Below, one piece after another: positions 36,318 through 45,985 of a stretch of DNA of 64,000 nt. The notes under the pieces were generated by a model. The model was not told the DNA's origin, made no database searches, and worked only from the letters and a program-made list of their open reading frames with translations. Source of the DNA: Sporosarcina psychrophila (GTDB taxonomy: Bacteria > Bacillota > Bacilli > Bacillales_A > Planococcaceae); the NCBI RefSeq assembly GCF_001590685.1, contig NZ_CP014616.1:2169001-2233000 (forward strand). The letters run 5' to 3'. Numbering within the stretch: the stretch's first letter is position 1; every line of letters begins with the position of its first letter. The translations under genes were made by a program, and so were the position numbers.

Positions 36318-36917
36318 ATGACAGAGTCTACAAATATCGTTTGGCATGAATCAGAGGTAACAAAAAAAAATCGTCAAGAACTAAAGGGCCATAAGAGTGC
36401 TATTCTTTGGTTCACTGGGCTATCAGGGTCAGGGAAATCAACAGTTTCAGTAGCGCTAGAAACAGAGTTACACGCGAAAGGCATTCATACTTATCGGCTG
36501 GATGGAGATAATGTCCGGCACGGTTTAAATAAGAATCTAGGGTTTAGTCCAAATGATCGGACGGAAAATATTCGCAGAATCGGTGAAGTTTCAAAACTAA
36601 TGGTCGATGCTGGCTTATTCACATTGACAGCATTCATATCGCCTTATCAGGAAGATCGAGATCAGGTGCGAGAAATTGTCAAATCCGATGAGTTTATCGA
36701 AATATACGTTAAGGCAAGTTTAGAAACTTGTGAAGAACGGGATCCGAAGGGGCTTTATAAGAAAGCAAGATTGGGTGAAATTAAAGGCTTTACAGGAATT
36801 GATGCTCCTTATGAAGAACCTGTTAACCCGGAAATAATCATTGATACCAATCAATTAAATATTGTAGAGTCTGTCAAAGTCATCGTTTCTTATTTAAAAG
36901 AAAATAACTATATCTAA
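36318..36917 (+). CDS. cysC: Adenylylsulfate (APS) kinase
   Basis: A 199-residue P-loop kinase that phosphorylates APS to PAPS. Walker A is GLSGSGKST (residues 34-42). [20 protein letters not shown] (about 59-78) and [13 protein letters not shown] (about 106-118) are the substrate-binding blocks. The start ATG follows GGGGGG. Unlike the order in B. subtilis, cysC here stands alone at the front, behind the SAM riboswitch, separated from cysH by its own promoter and terminator region. It supplies PAPS if the reductase downstream uses it. Confidence 0.96.
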   Translation: MTESTNIVWHESEVTKKNRQELKGHKSAILWFTGLSGSGKSTVSVALETELHAKGIHTYRLDGDNVRHGLNKNLGFSPNDRTENIRRIGEVSKLMVDAGLFTLTAFISPYQEDRDQVREIVKSDEFIEIYVKASLETCEERDPKGLYKKARLGEIKGFTGIDAPYEEPVNPEIIIDTNQLNIVESVKVIVSYLKENNYI

Positions 36918-36976
36918 AAAAATTACAAAACGCGTAACATATTGGGGTTTTAGGAATAGAATGTATTTAAACCTAC

Positions 36977-37008
36977 TTGACACATAGGATTAATAAAGTT
37001 AGTATAAA
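36977..37008 (+). promoter_or_regulatory. Promoter of the cysH operon
   Basis: TTGACA (36977-36982) with TAGTAT 17 bases on, running into TATAAA (37003-37008). Transcription should begin near 37012-37018. Confidence 0.65.
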
Positions 37009-37009
37009 C

Positions 37010-37127
37010 GCTAATCACATGCCGACTGGAAATCCAGAAGCTAATGGACAATCGTGAACATACGAACAATTCGCTGACTAAAAAATTAGAGGCGACTTTA
37101 ATCAATAGTAGATTAAAGTCGCCTTTT
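37010..37127 (+). promoter_or_regulatory. cysH leader with terminator, sensor unknown
   Basis: Between the promoter and cysH the RNA has a small hairpin (CTGGAAATCCAG), then GGCGACTTTAATC pairing with GATTAAAGTCGCC and a T run (about 37090-37127). No promoter is seen after this terminator, so cysH must be read through it. I find no S-box or T-box core. A 12-codon ORF (MPTGNPEANGQS, 37019-37057) lacks a ribosome site. Confidence 0.6.
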
Positions 37128-37177
37128 TTAAAAAAAGATAATGTAATAGAGTTATTGAGTTTAGAGGGGGGATTAGT

Positions 37178-37906
37178 ATGGCGAAGTTGACGTACAAATC
37201 TTGGGCTGAGACTAGTGAAGTTTTTCCAATCGATGACGAGTCAAAAGGTGCGTTAAACGTCTTGCGATGGGCTTACGGAGAATACGACGATGAACTTGTA
37301 TATGCGTGTAGTTTTGGGGTTGAAGGTATCGTAATGATAGATTTAATCTCGCAAATAAAACCAACTGCTAAAGTGGTCTTTCTCGAAACCGGATTTCATT
37401 TTCAAGAAACGCATACCTTAATCGATGAAGTAAAGAAACGTTATCCAAAGCTTGTAATTGAAATGAAGACTCCCGGCTTAACGGTTGAGGAACAAGCTGA
37501 CAAGTATGGCGATCGACTATGGGAAAGACAGCCGGATCGTTGTTGTCATATGAGGAAAGTAATTCCACTCCGTGAAGCAATGAGCGGTACGACCGCTTGG
37601 TTATCAGGACTTAGGCGTGAACAATCACCATCAAGAAGTCAGACAAACTTTGTGAACAAAGATGAAACCTTTCAATCGGTTAAAATTTGCCCGCTGATTC
37701 ATTGGACGTGGATTGATATTTGGGATTATGTAAAAAAACATAATTTGCCTTATAATCCACTCCATGACCAAGGCTATCCCAGTATCGGTTGTTCACACTG
37801 CACATTCAAAGGGGATACAACGACGGGGTCGAGGTCAGGGCGCTGGGCAAATCAGGCGAAGACAGAGTGTGGCTTGCATAATGCTAACGAAAATGGGGGA
37901 ATTTAA
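37178..37906 (+). CDS. cysH: Assimilatory APS/PAPS reductase
   Basis: The 242-residue enzyme reduces activated sulfate to sulfite using thioredoxin. It carries the [4Fe-4S] cysteine set typical of APS-type reductases: a Cys-Cys pair in DRCCHMRK (near residue 126) and CSHC (near 207). The C-terminal catalytic Cys is in ECGLH. SFGVEGIVMIDL near 46 and WLSGLRREQSPSR near 147 bind substrate. The iron-sulfur form can use APS, so with CysC present both APS and PAPS may be used. GAGGGGGG precedes the ATG. The stop directly abuts the sat start. Confidence 0.95.
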   Translation: MAKLTYKSWAETSEVFPIDDESKGALNVLRWAYGEYDDELVYACSFGVEGIVMIDLISQIKPTAKVVFLETGFHFQETHTLIDEVKKRYPKLVIEMKTPGLTVEEQADKYGDRLWERQPDRCCHMRKVIPLREAMSGTTAWLSGLRREQSPSRSQTNFVNKDETFQSVKICPLIHWTWIDIWDYVKKHNLPYNPLHDQGYPSIGCSHCTFKGDTTTGSRSGRWANQAKTECGLHNANENGGI

Positions 37907-39055
37907 ATGAGTTTGAGTCAACCGCATGGTGGTACATTAATTAATCGCTGGAATCCTGGTTTTCAATACGAAGGAATAACTGAAACAGTTGAATTAGACG
38001 AAATTGCTAGTAGTGACTTGGATTTGATTGGTACGGGTGCTTATAGCCCTTTAAGTGGATTTCTTACAGAAGTAGACTACAATTCTGTTGTTACAACAAT
38101 GAGATTATCTACTGGAGTACCTTGGACAATTCCGATTACATTGCCAACGACAGAGGTGAACGCACAAGGTATCGCTGTTGGGAAATTTGTGAAATTGGTG
38201 AGAGATGGAGTTGTCTATGGTGTTCTCGAAGTATCGGATATTTTCACACCAGATAAGGAAAAAGAAGCTAAACTAGTCTATCAAACGACAGACCGTGAGC
38301 ACCCAGGCGTCAAGAAGTTGTTTGAGCGCCCTAATGTCTACCTGGGTGGAACCATCACACTGATTCAGCGAAGGCCGCTGAATGAGTTTTCGGAGTACCT
38401 ATATGACCCGATTGAAACAAGAGGGAAATTCCAAGAGCTAGGCTGGGAAACAGTCGTCGGTTTCCAAACGAGAAACCCAGTTCATAGGGCACATGAATAT
38501 ATTCAAAAGACTGCATTGGAAATTGTAGATGGATTATTTTTGAATCCCCTTGTAGGTGAAACGAAATCAGATGATATTCCAGCAGATGTGCGCCTGGAAA
38601 GCTATGAAGTCTTACTAGAAAAATATTATGCGAAAGAGCACGTGTTTTTAGGTGTGTTTACAGCAGCAATGCGCTATGCCGGACCAAGAGAAGCTGTTTT
38701 TCATGCGATGGTTCGAAAGAATTTTGGTTGCACACACTTTATCGTCGGTCGTGATCATGCGGGTGTTGGTAATTATTACGGTACGTATGATGCTCAGAAA
38801 ATCTTTAGCAACTTTACGCTTGGAGAACTTGGGATCACGTTATTATTTTTCGAGCATAGCTTTTACTGCAATAAATGCGGTAACATGGCAACACCAAAAA
38901 CTTGTCCGCATGATGCCAGTCACCATGTGATCTTGTCGGGAACAAAAGTGAGAGAAATGCTTCGTAAGGGAGAACAACTGCCATCGACATTTAGCCGACC
39001 GGAAGTGATCGAAGTATTAATTGCAGGAATGCAAAAAGAAGAGATTCATTCATAA
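37907..39055 (+). CDS. sat: Sulfate adenylyltransferase (ATP sulfurylase)
   Basis: A 382-residue single-polypeptide ATP sulfurylase, making APS from sulfate and ATP. Motifs: [15 protein letters not shown] near residue 42, active-site [11 protein letters not shown] (the HxxH box) near 194, [13 protein letters not shown] near 280, and a zinc-type [17 protein letters not shown] near 320. It ends with [20 protein letters not shown]. The ATG follows the cysH stop with no gap, so translation is coupled; the ribosome site lies inside cysH. No sulfate transporter gene is present in this operon. Confidence 0.97.
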   Translation: MSLSQPHGGTLINRWNPGFQYEGITETVELDEIASSDLDLIGTGAYSPLSGFLTEVDYNSVVTTMRLSTGVPWTIPITLPTTEVNAQGIAVGKFVKLVRDGVVYGVLEVSDIFTPDKEKEAKLVYQTTDREHPGVKKLFERPNVYLGGTITLIQRRPLNEFSEYLYDPIETRGKFQELGWETVVGFQTRNPVHRAHEYIQKTALEIVDGLFLNPLVGETKSDDIPADVRLESYEVLLEKYYAKEHVFLGVFTAAMRYAGPREAVFHAMVRKNFGCTHFIVGRDHAGVGNYYGTYDAQKIFSNFTLGELGITLLFFEHSFYCNKCGNMATPKTCPHDASHHVILSGTKVREMLRKGEQLPSTFSRPEVIEVLIAGMQKEEIHS

Positions 39056-39099
39056 CGATGATTTTATTGTAGAACTGAGCGGTGAGAGGAGAGATGAGA

Positions 39100-39882
39100 A
39101 TGGGAAAAGTATTTATAGTTGGAGCTGGACCTGGAGATGTTGATTTAATCACCGTTAAAGGGATGAAATGTATTCAACAAGCGGATGTCATCTTGTATGA
39201 TCGTTTAATTAATAAAGAGCTGCTCTCCTATGCAAAACCGGGAGCGGACTTGATTTATTGCGGAAAACTCCCAAATTACCATGCAATGATTCAGGAGACG
39301 ATTAACCACTTTTTAGTGAAATATGCGAAGCAGGGAAAAATCGTCACACGCTTAAAAGGTGGAGATCCATTCGTTTTTGGCAGAGGTGCTGAAGAGGCAG
39401 AAGTTCTTGCAGACAACGGAATCCCTTTTGAGGTGGTTCCAGGAATTACTGCTGGAATTGCGGCTCCTGCTTATGCGGGAATCCCAGTCACGCATCGTGA
39501 TTTAAGTTCTAGTTTTGCGATTGTAACTGGCCATATGCGTGCTGGAAAAAGCGATTCCATTCATTGGGAAAGTCTTGCAGTTGGTATTGATACATTAGCG
39601 ATTTATATGGGTGTCGGAAACTTACCTTATATTTGTGAGCAACTGACTAAGCATGGCCGACCTGAAAACACGCCAGTAGCACTTGTTCATTGGGGGACGA
39701 CAGAAGCACAGTATACGATTACAGGTACACTGTCGACCATTGTAGAGATTGCGAGAGATTCTGAAATTAAAAACCCAAGTATGATCATTGTCGGCGAAGT
39801 TGTGAAATTGCGAGAGAAGATTCAATGGTTTGAACAAACAGAGTTGAACCAAAATAGTATTAAAGAAGTATCTGCATACTAG
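39100..39882 (+). CDS. sumT: Uroporphyrinogen-III C-methyltransferase
   Basis: A 260-residue SAM-dependent methyltransferase that makes precorrin-2, first step to siroheme, the cofactor of sulfite reductase. Family signs: VFIVGAGPGDVDLITVKG at the start, ADVILYDRLI near 28, RLKGGDPFVFGRGAEE near 82, and GIPVTHRDLSSSFAIVTGH, in part, near 127. It equals YlnD/CobA in B. subtilis. The ATG at 39100 lies seven bases after GAGAGGAGAG; a GTG 18 bases earlier overlaps that site. It works with sirB (next) and sirC (after the IS element). Confidence 0.95.
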   Translation: MGKVFIVGAGPGDVDLITVKGMKCIQQADVILYDRLINKELLSYAKPGADLIYCGKLPNYHAMIQETINHFLVKYAKQGKIVTRLKGGDPFVFGRGAEEAEVLADNGIPFEVVPGITAGIAAPAYAGIPVTHRDLSSSFAIVTGHMRAGKSDSIHWESLAVGIDTLAIYMGVGNLPYICEQLTKHGRPENTPVALVHWGTTEAQYTITGTLSTIVEIARDSEIKNPSMIIVGEVVKLREKIQWFEQTELNQNSIKEVSAY

Positions 39883-39981
39883 CAGTTTAACTTCTTTCAG
39901 CAGGGGTGAAAATCCCCGCTTAATAATAAAGAAAGGTTACCTTATTACGCCGAGGCGTACTTGATACGAGGAGGGATTAGC

Positions 39982-40737
39982 ATGCAGGCAGTTTTATATG
40001 TGGGCCACGGTAGCCGAATTAAAGCAGGTGTCGAAGAAGCCATTCAGTTTATTAAGAGCAGTCAAGCAATGATCGATGTTCCGATTCAAGAGATTTGTTT
40101 TTTAGAACTAGCGGCACCAAGCGTGGATGAAGGGATTACGAAATGCGTGGAACGCGGAGCTACTAAAATTGCCATTGTACCTATACTTTTATTAACCGCA
40201 GCGCATGCAAATGAAGATATTCCATTTGAAATCGAAGTGGGAAAAATCATGTATCCCGATATCGAATTTACATACGGAAAAGCATTTGGCATTCATCCGA
40301 AGATTGTTGATAGTTTATATGACCGAGTTGTTGAACAACAAGTAGTGATTGCAGAAGATGCTCAAGTGTTAATCGTAGGCAGGGGGAGTAGTGATCCCGC
40401 AGTTAAGCATGATTTAAATGAAATTGCACAGCTTCTTGCTGACAAGTACGCCTTTAATAAAGTAACTGTTTGTTTTCTTTACGGAGCAGATCCTCATTTC
40501 GATGAAGCATTACTGCAACTACAGGAAGCACCTCAAAAGCAAGTTTTCATTATTCCGTACTTACTATTTACAGGTATTTTAATGAATGGCATTGAGAAAA
40601 AGATTGTGACACAGTCTACTAATAACCAGCAGCTTATTCTTTGTGAAAATCTTGGTTATCACAAATATGTCCAGGATGTACTTGTAGAACGGGTGAATGA
40701 GTTACTTGAAAAAGAGCAAATCAGTCAGCTTATTTAA
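39982..40737 (+). CDS. sirB: Sirohydrochlorin ferrochelatase
   Basis: A 251-residue CbiX/SirB-type chelatase that inserts iron into sirohydrochlorin. It has two repeated halves with VGHGSRIKAG near the start (the metal-binding His) and VGRGSSDPAV in the second half, where Arg replaces His. AAHANEDIPFEIE near 74 is the second metal site. The ATG at 39982 follows GGAGGG; 39961 would add seven residues. It corresponds to YlnE. The 100 bases before it hold two short hairpins of unknown use. Confidence 0.92.
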   Translation: MQAVLYVGHGSRIKAGVEEAIQFIKSSQAMIDVPIQEICFLELAAPSVDEGITKCVERGATKIAIVPILLLTAAHANEDIPFEIEVGKIMYPDIEFTYGKAFGIHPKIVDSLYDRVVEQQVVIAEDAQVLIVGRGSSDPAVKHDLNEIAQLLADKYAFNKVTVCFLYGADPHFDEALLQLQEAPQKQVFIIPYLLFTGILMNGIEKKIVTQSTNNQQLILCENLGYHKYVQDVLVERVNELLEKEQISQLI

Positions 40738-40772
40738 ATGAAGATATTTTGTCTGAGAGGATGAAAGGGACT

Positions 40773-40919
40773 ATGGAGAAACGGGAACAAAATCTTGAAC
40801 TTACTATTGAAAATGTTAAAAAGATGCTGAGCACGATGAATTATGGCTCTATCACATTGGTTATTCAAGACAATGTTGTGGTTCAAATAGAGAGAAACGA
40901 GAAAATTAGATTAAAATAA
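40773..40919 (+). CDS. yezD: YezD-family small protein (DUF2292)
   Basis: A 48-residue protein (MEKREQNLELTIENVKKMLS then TMNYGSITLVIQDNVVVQIE) matching the YezD/DUF2292 pattern: a helix followed by a GSIxLxIQDxxVVQIE beta hairpin. AAAGGGA lies very close upstream; an in-frame ATG at 40761 would add four residues. Small YezD proteins are often found beside sulfate-assimilation genes in Bacillales, but their function is not known. It lies 35 bases after sirB, so it is in the same operon. Confidence 0.85.
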   Translation: MEKREQNLELTIENVKKMLSTMNYGSITLVIQDNVVVQIERNEKIRLK

Positions 40920-40941
40920 TGCTCTTTTTATAGCTGTGTAT

Positions 40942-40958
40942 GTTGAAATAAAGAATTC
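40942..40958. promoter_or_regulatory. 17-base motif shared with the ssuB upstream region
   Basis: GTTGAAATAAAGAATTC is found here, about 105 bases before cysJ. Its exact reverse complement is at 48168-48184 before ssuB. It is a candidate site for a sulfur regulator. Confidence 0.5.
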
Positions 40959-41063
40959 TTTTGAATTCGCTATGACGCTTGAGGAAACCTCAGCTTAGTT
41001 TATATAAGTATTCGCGTGTTCAGCATATATATGTAAAATACTAATTTTGCGGGGTGGGAAATT

Positions 41064-42890
41064 TTGGCGCTTCAAGTGATAAACAGTCCTTTTAATCAGG
41101 AGCAGGTAGAACTCCTAAATCAACTTTTACCGATACTGACAGAGACACAACAAATCTGGTTGGGCGGCTATCTGAGTGCGAGTCAATTAGCTACGCAATC
41201 AAACGCTTCTGGCAGCGTGGCAGTTCTGGAAGCTCCGTCAAAACAAATAGAAGTCATCTCAAAAGAAGTGACAATTCTCTATGGATCTCAGACTGGTAAC
41301 GGGCAGGCTTTAGCTGAAAAACTGACGAAGAATTTAAAAGCAGACGAGTTCCAAGTAACGCTTGCTTCTATGAATGAATTCAAACCGAATTCGCTTAAGA
41401 AGATTGAGAACTTACTACTTATTGTAAGTACACATGGTGAAGGTGATCCACCAGATAATGCATTGCCATTCTATGAATTTCTTCATGGTAAAAGAGCGCC
41501 ACAATTGGATAATCTGCACTATTCGATCCTGTCTTTGGGAGATAGTTCTTATGAGTTTTTCTGTCAGACAGGTAAACAATTTGATGAACGATTACTGGAG
41601 TTAGGTGCAAAACAGCTTAGTCCACGCGTCGATTGCGACTTGGATTATGATGAATCTGCCGCGGAATGGTTTACGAATGTTTTAGCCGCATTAAATGAGC
41701 AACGAGGAAGCAGTTCTACAACGGTCCAACAACCAGTCAACAAGGGTGTTACGGAACAGCTGGAGTATTCTAGAACAAATCCATTTAAAGCTGAAATCCT
41801 AGAGAATTTGAATTTAAATGGCCGTGGTTCAAACAAGGAAACGCGTCATCTTGAGTTATCACTTGAAGGATCGAACCTCGAGTTTGAACCGGGAGATAGT
41901 TTGGGCATTTATCCGAAAAATGATACTGGATTAGTGGATAGCTTGATTGCAGAGATGGGCTGGAATGCTAGCGAAGCAGTGAAGGTCAATAACCAGGGGG
42001 AGCTTAAGCCCTTGCGCGAGGCATTGATTTCTAGTTTTGAAATCACTGTATTGACGAAACCATTACTACAAAAAGCAGTGCAATTTACCGCTAACAATGA
42101 ATTAAAGGAACTCTTGGAATCAGCAAGGGAGCAAGAATTCAGGGATTATCTCTATGGTCGTGATCTATTGGATCTAGTACGGGATTTTGCACCATGGGAA
42201 GTCTCTCTAAGTAATTTTGTCGCAATATTACGTAAAATACGCGCGCGCTTATATTCAATTGCCAGTAGTTCAAAAGCAAATCCAGATGAAGTTCATCTCA
42301 CGATTGGAACTGTTCGTTATGAGGCACATGGTCGCGATCGGGTTGGTGTCTGTTCAGATGAATGTGCTGTACGTGCGCAACCAGGAGATCATTTACCGGT
42401 ATATGTTCAGCGTAACTCGAACTTTAAATTACCAGAAGATCCTAACACGCCTTTGATTATGATTGGACCTGGTACTGGAATAGCTCCGTTCAGATCATTC
42501 TTGGAAGAACGCGAGGAGATTGGCGCCGAAGGGAAAACATGGTTGTTCTTTGGTGATCAACACTTCGTAACAGACTTTCTGTATCAGGTTGAATGGCAAC
42601 AATGGCTCAAAGAGGGTGTATTGACGAGAATGGATGTTGCATTTTCCCGTGATACGAAAGATAAAGTCTATGTCCAACACAGAATGATTGAGAACAGCCA
42701 AGCTATTTTTAAGTGGCTAGAAGAGGGTGCTGTACTCTACGTCTGCGGTGATGAAAAGCATATGGCTGCTGACGTCCATACTACTTTGGAAAAAATCCTT
42801 GAAGAAGAGGGTGCCATGAGTTCTAAGGAAGCATCTGATTATTTAGCTGACATGCAACAGCAGAAACGTTATCAACGTGATGTCTATTGA
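41064..42890 (+). CDS. cysJ: Sulfite reductase flavoprotein alpha subunit
   Basis: A 608-residue diflavin reductase passing electrons from NADPH via FAD and FMN to CysI. The N-terminal flavodoxin domain (about residues 69-205) has [14 protein letters not shown] and [11 protein letters not shown]. The C-terminal FAD/NADPH domain (about 235-608) has [19 protein letters not shown], in part [13 protein letters not shown], and [16 protein letters not shown]. The last residues KRYQRDVY are the family ending. Start is TTG at 41064 after GGGGTGGG. It overlaps the region before cysI by a few bases of leader and is co-transcribed. Confidence 0.96.
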   Translation: MALQVINSPFNQEQVELLNQLLPILTETQQIWLGGYLSASQLATQSNASGSVAVLEAPSKQIEVISKEVTILYGSQTGNGQALAEKLTKNLKADEFQVTLASMNEFKPNSLKKIENLLLIVSTHGEGDPPDNALPFYEFLHGKRAPQLDNLHYSILSLGDSSYEFFCQTGKQFDERLLELGAKQLSPRVDCDLDYDESAAEWFTNVLAALNEQRGSSSTTVQQPVNKGVTEQLEYSRTNPFKAEILENLNLNGRGSNKETRHLELSLEGSNLEFEPGDSLGIYPKNDTGLVDSLIAEMGWNASEAVKVNNQGELKPLREALISSFEITVLTKPLLQKAVQFTANNELKELLESAREQEFRDYLYGRDLLDLVRDFAPWEVSLSNFVAILRKIRARLYSIASSSKANPDEVHLTIGTVRYEAHGRDRVGVCSDECAVRAQPGDHLPVYVQRNSNFKLPEDPNTPLIMIGPGTGIAPFRSFLEEREEIGAEGKTWLFFGDQHFVTDFLYQVEWQQWLKEGVLTRMDVAFSRDTKDKVYVQHRMIENSQAIFKWLEEGAVLYVCGDEKHMAADVHTTLEKILEEEGAMSSKEASDYLADMQQQKRYQRDVY

Positions 42891-42915
42891 AACAAGTGAG
42901 AGAGGAGCTAGTTAC

Positions 42916-44640
42916 ATGACTAAAAAAATAATTCTTCCGCCACAACCCGGTCCACCTAGTGATGTTGAGCGGATTAAGAGTGAGAGTAACTATTTACGAG
43001 GAACGCTTGTGGAGACGCTTGAATATCCGATCAGTTCGGGGATACCTGACGACGATAATCGATTGATGAAACACCATGGGAGTTATCTGCAAGATGATCG
43101 GGATTTACGCAATGAGCGACAACGTCAAAAATTAGAGCCGGCATACCAGTTCATGGTCCGTGTTCGCGCTCCGGGCGGCGTTGCAACCTCGGCGCAATGG
43201 CTAGCAATGGACGGTGTTGCCAATAAATTTGGTAATGGAACGTTGAAATTGACTACCCGACAAGCATTTCAAATGCATGGGATTTTAAAGTGGAATATGA
43301 AGGAAAATATTCAGGAAATTAATGCGGCATTGATGGATACACTAGCGGCTTGTGGTGATGTGAACCGGAATGTCATGTGTAACCCAAACCCTTATCAATC
43401 GGATATTCATGCCGAGGTCTATGGTTGGGCTCAGAAACTAAGTGATTATCTTTCGCCACGGACCAATGCGTACCATGAAATTTGGCTTGATGGTGAAAAA
43501 GTAATCGACAGTCAAGAAACAGAGGAAGAAATCGAACCATTATATGGTGCGCTCTATTTACCACGGAAATTTAAAATTGGTGTAGCAGTTCCTCCTAATA
43601 ATGATGTTGACGTCTTTTCGCAGGATCTTGGTCTAATTGCCATTTTAGAAGAAGGTAAATTAGTAGGATTCAACATTGCAGTCGGAGGCGGCATGGGGAT
43701 GACACATGGAGATACAGACACCTATCCTCAGTTAGCACGGGTGATTGGATTTTGTACAACAGATCAGATTATCGAAGTAGCCGAAAAAATCATTACGATT
43801 CAACGTGATTACGGGAATCGTTCTGTTCGAAAGTATGCACGTTTTAAATACACAATTGATACACGTGGACTTGAATGGGTCGTAAAAGAACTCAATGAGC
43901 GATTAGGCTGGGAACTAGAAACCGCGCGTGATTATCATTTTGAACATAATGGAGATCGTTATGGCTGGATAGAAGGAAGCGATGGCACTTGGCATTTCAC
44001 GCTCTTTATCCAAAATGGTCGAATCCAAGAATTGGATGATTATCCACTGATGACTGGCTTGCGCGAAATTGCCAAGATTCACACAGGAGATTTCCGCCTT
44101 AGCCCAAACCAAAACCTGATTATCAGCAATGTTTCGAGTCAAAATAAGAAAAAAATCGTCGAACTGATTGAACAGCATGGATTGACTGATGGACAGCATC
44201 ATTCTGCATTACGTCGAAGTTCAATGGCTTGTGTTGCTTTTCCAACTTGCGGACTAGCGATGGCTGAAGCTGAACGTTATCTGCCTACCCTGTTGGATAA
44301 GATGGAACTGATTTTGGATGAAGCGGGATTGCGTGAAAAAGAGATTATCATACGTATTTCAGGGTGTCCAAACGGTTGTTCTCGTCCTTCTTTAGGGGAA
44401 ATAGCCTTTATCGGTAAATCTCCTGGAAAATATAATATGTATCTAGGGGCTGGCTTTGTTGGAGATCGACTAAACAAATTATACCGGGAAAACATTGGAG
44501 AAGAAGAGATTCTAGCACTACTTAGACCACTATTTTTCCAATACGCGAAGGAAAGACAAAAAGGCGAGCATTTTGGAGATTTTGTTATCCGTGCAGGACA
44601 TGTGAAAGCAGTCCAATCCGGATTGGACTTTCACGATTAA
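42916..44640 (+). CDS. cysI: Sulfite reductase hemoprotein beta subunit
   Basis: A 574-residue siroheme/[4Fe-4S] protein that reduces sulfite to sulfide by six electrons. The cluster cysteines are in [16 protein letters not shown] (near residue 436) and [16 protein letters not shown] (near 480). Siroheme contacts include [15 protein letters not shown] near 82 and [11 protein letters not shown] near 115. The ATG at 42916 follows AGAGGAG; 42877 would overlap cysJ. The operon is interrupted right after its stop by repeat copies and an IS3-family element, separating it from sirC. Confidence 0.96.
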   Translation: MTKKIILPPQPGPPSDVERIKSESNYLRGTLVETLEYPISSGIPDDDNRLMKHHGSYLQDDRDLRNERQRQKLEPAYQFMVRVRAPGGVATSAQWLAMDGVANKFGNGTLKLTTRQAFQMHGILKWNMKENIQEINAALMDTLAACGDVNRNVMCNPNPYQSDIHAEVYGWAQKLSDYLSPRTNAYHEIWLDGEKVIDSQETEEEIEPLYGALYLPRKFKIGVAVPPNNDVDVFSQDLGLIAILEEGKLVGFNIAVGGGMGMTHGDTDTYPQLARVIGFCTTDQIIEVAEKIITIQRDYGNRSVRKYARFKYTIDTRGLEWVVKELNERLGWELETARDYHFEHNGDRYGWIEGSDGTWHFTLFIQNGRIQELDDYPLMTGLREIAKIHTGDFRLSPNQNLIISNVSSQNKKKIVELIEQHGLTDGQHHSALRRSSMACVAFPTCGLAMAEAERYLPTLLDKMELILDEAGLREKEIIIRISGCPNGCSRPSLGEIAFIGKSPGKYNMYLGAGFVGDRLNKLYRENIGEEEILALLRPLFFQYAKERQKGEHFGDFVIRAGHVKAVQSGLDFHD

Positions 44641-44745
44641 TAAGAAAAGCGCAAGCGCCTTGGTAGACCCGAAAAGCGCTGGAGGCCTAAAGATAAAGGC
44701 GTACTTTGCCTTTAACTTAAGGACTGAAGCGACTCGAGGGACTAG
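44641..44745. repeat. First (split) copy of the 123-base REP-like repeat
   Basis: Starting at the cysI stop, it reads AAGAAAAGCGCAAGCGCC...AAAGGCGTACTTTGCCTTT...GACTCGAGGGACTAG. It is interrupted at ACTAG by the IS element; its continuation is at 45986. Confidence 0.85.
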
Positions 44746-44763
44746 TGGTATGTCAACACTAAA

Positions 44764-45627
44764 TCATACGATATTATTAAGGGCTGATTTTTTATAAGCA
44801 ACCGGACTTAGGTAGCCTAATGTACTGTGCGTACGGATATTATTGTACCAATTGACATAATCGAAAAGTTCAAGGGACAGCTGGTTAAGGGTTTGATAGT
44901 GGGTTCCGTTGATCAATTCTGTTTTTAAAATCTTAAATGTTGCCTCTGCCACCGCATTATCATAAGGATTCCCTTTATGGCTAAGTGATCTTTTAATGTT
45001 GTATCCACTTAATAATTCATCGATCCCAACGTTTTTAAATTCAGAACCGCGATCTGTATGAAATAAGTTCACGTTTCCCAATGGGTATTTAACAGAATCG
45101 AAGGCACGCTGAACTAAAGCAGCGTCTTTTTGTGCTCCGACGCTCCACCCGACTATTTCACGATTGTATAAATCGATTAAGAAGCAAACGTAACTCCAAC
45201 GGTATCCTACTTTTACGTATGTTAAGTCGCTTACTAACACAGACATCTCTTTGTCCACTTCAAATTCTCGATTTAATACGTTTAGAACGGATTCTTCATT
45301 TGGTCTGGTTGCCATTGGTTTATAGGAAGGTTTGGCGTATTTTGATTGAAGTCCAAGTTCGCTCATCAATCTTCCAATTCGGCGTCTCGAGATCGTAAGG
45401 CCTTCTGTCTCTTTATCTAGTTCTATTTTTAGTTTCCGAGTACCATAAACGTGTCGGTTTTCATTGAAAACCTTAGCGATCTTTTCTTTTAATACGCGTT
45501 CTTCTTCCTGCTTTACTTGTTCTTTTTGAGCGGATACTTCATTGTCATAATAGAAGGTGCTACGCGCAATTTTCAGGACTTTACACATTGCTGATACCGA
45601 ATAGGTGTGACGGTTTTGTTGAATCAC
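44764..45627 (-). CDS. IS3-family transposase OrfB (DDE integrase domain)
   Basis: A 287-residue integrase-type product. The DDE catalytic residues can be placed: first Asp in VLVSDLTYVKVG (near residue 134), second in LFHTDRGSEFK (near 196), and Glu in GNPYDNAVAEATFKILKTE (near 231). It ends with YNNIRTHSTLGYLSPVAYK, typical for IS150-group proteins. It starts one frame off from OrfA. The A-rich CGAAAATAG at the OrfA stop could allow -1 slippage to make the OrfAB transposase. No damage is seen, so it may be active. Confidence 0.95.
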   Translation of the reverse strand: MIQQNRHTYSVSAMCKVLKIARSTFYYDNEVSAQKEQVKQEEERVLKEKIAKVFNENRHVYGTRKLKIELDKETEGLTISRRRIGRLMSELGLQSKYAKPSYKPMATRPNEESVLNVLNREFEVDKEMSVLVSDLTYVKVGYRWSYVCFLIDLYNREIVGWSVGAQKDAALVQRAFDSVKYPLGNVNLFHTDRGSEFKNVGIDELLSGYNIKRSLSHKGNPYDNAVAEATFKILKTELINGTHYQTLNQLSLELFDYVNWYNNIRTHSTLGYLSPVAYKKSALNNIV

Positions 45628-45629
45628 AT

Positions 45630-45911
45630 CTATTTTCGTCCCATGATCAGCGCTGCTTGCTTTAAAATATCTACTTCCATTTCCAGTTGCTTATTTCTCT
45701 TGCGTAAGGCAATCAACTCCTGCTCTTCTGGAGATTGATTATCTTTCTCTTTGAATGAACCAGACTGCCTGAATTGTGTAATCCACCTATCAAGAGCAGA
45801 TGCGGTTAATTCATATTCTTTGACAATATCTTGTCGGCTTTTCCCGTTTTCATATAGGGCTACCACTTGTTTTTTGAAATCTGTAGAAAACGTTCTTCTT
45901 TTTACGGACAT
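45630..45911 (-). CDS. IS3-family OrfA (helix-turn-helix)
   Basis: A 93-residue protein with KRRTFSTDFKKQVVALYENG at its start, a helix-turn-helix (SRQDIVKEYELTASALDRWI) and a C-terminal leucine-zipper-like helix (ELIALRKRNKQLEMEVDIL). It binds the element ends and is fused to OrfB by frameshift. The ATG at 45911 has GAGGAG upstream; a GTG at 45926 overlaps that site. Confidence 0.93.
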   Translation of the reverse strand: MSVKRRTFSTDFKKQVVALYENGKSRQDIVKEYELTASALDRWITQFRQSGSFKEKDNQSPEEQELIALRKRNKQLEMEVDILKQAALIMGRK

Positions 45912-45985
45912 AGTAGATCTCCTCACTTCTTGTGTATTATTCTACTAGCCCTTAATTAGATTGTCCAACTAAGTGTAACCTATCC

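Larger units (their letters stand above)
44746..45985 (-). mobile_element. IS3-family insertion sequence, IS150-like
   Basis: About 1240 bases, carrying two overlapping-type ORFs on the minus strand. The ends are imperfect inverted repeats of roughly 39 bases (both contain ACACT and ATTAAGGGCT). The target duplication is ACTAG at 44741-44745 and 45986-45990. Removing the element rejoins GGGACTAG to GCGCTGG, exactly as in the next intact repeat copy (GGGACTAGGCGCTGG at 46106-46120), which fixes the borders. Confidence 0.92.

Noticed and set aside
37019..37057. 12-codon ORF in the cysH leader as a possible leader peptide
   Set aside because: No ribosome site precedes the ATG and it has no cysteine or rare-codon run, so it is not listed as a gene.
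36977..37127. A second S-box or a T-box before cysH
   Set aside because: Neither the S-box core (as at 36004-36040) nor the T-box TGG sequence is present.
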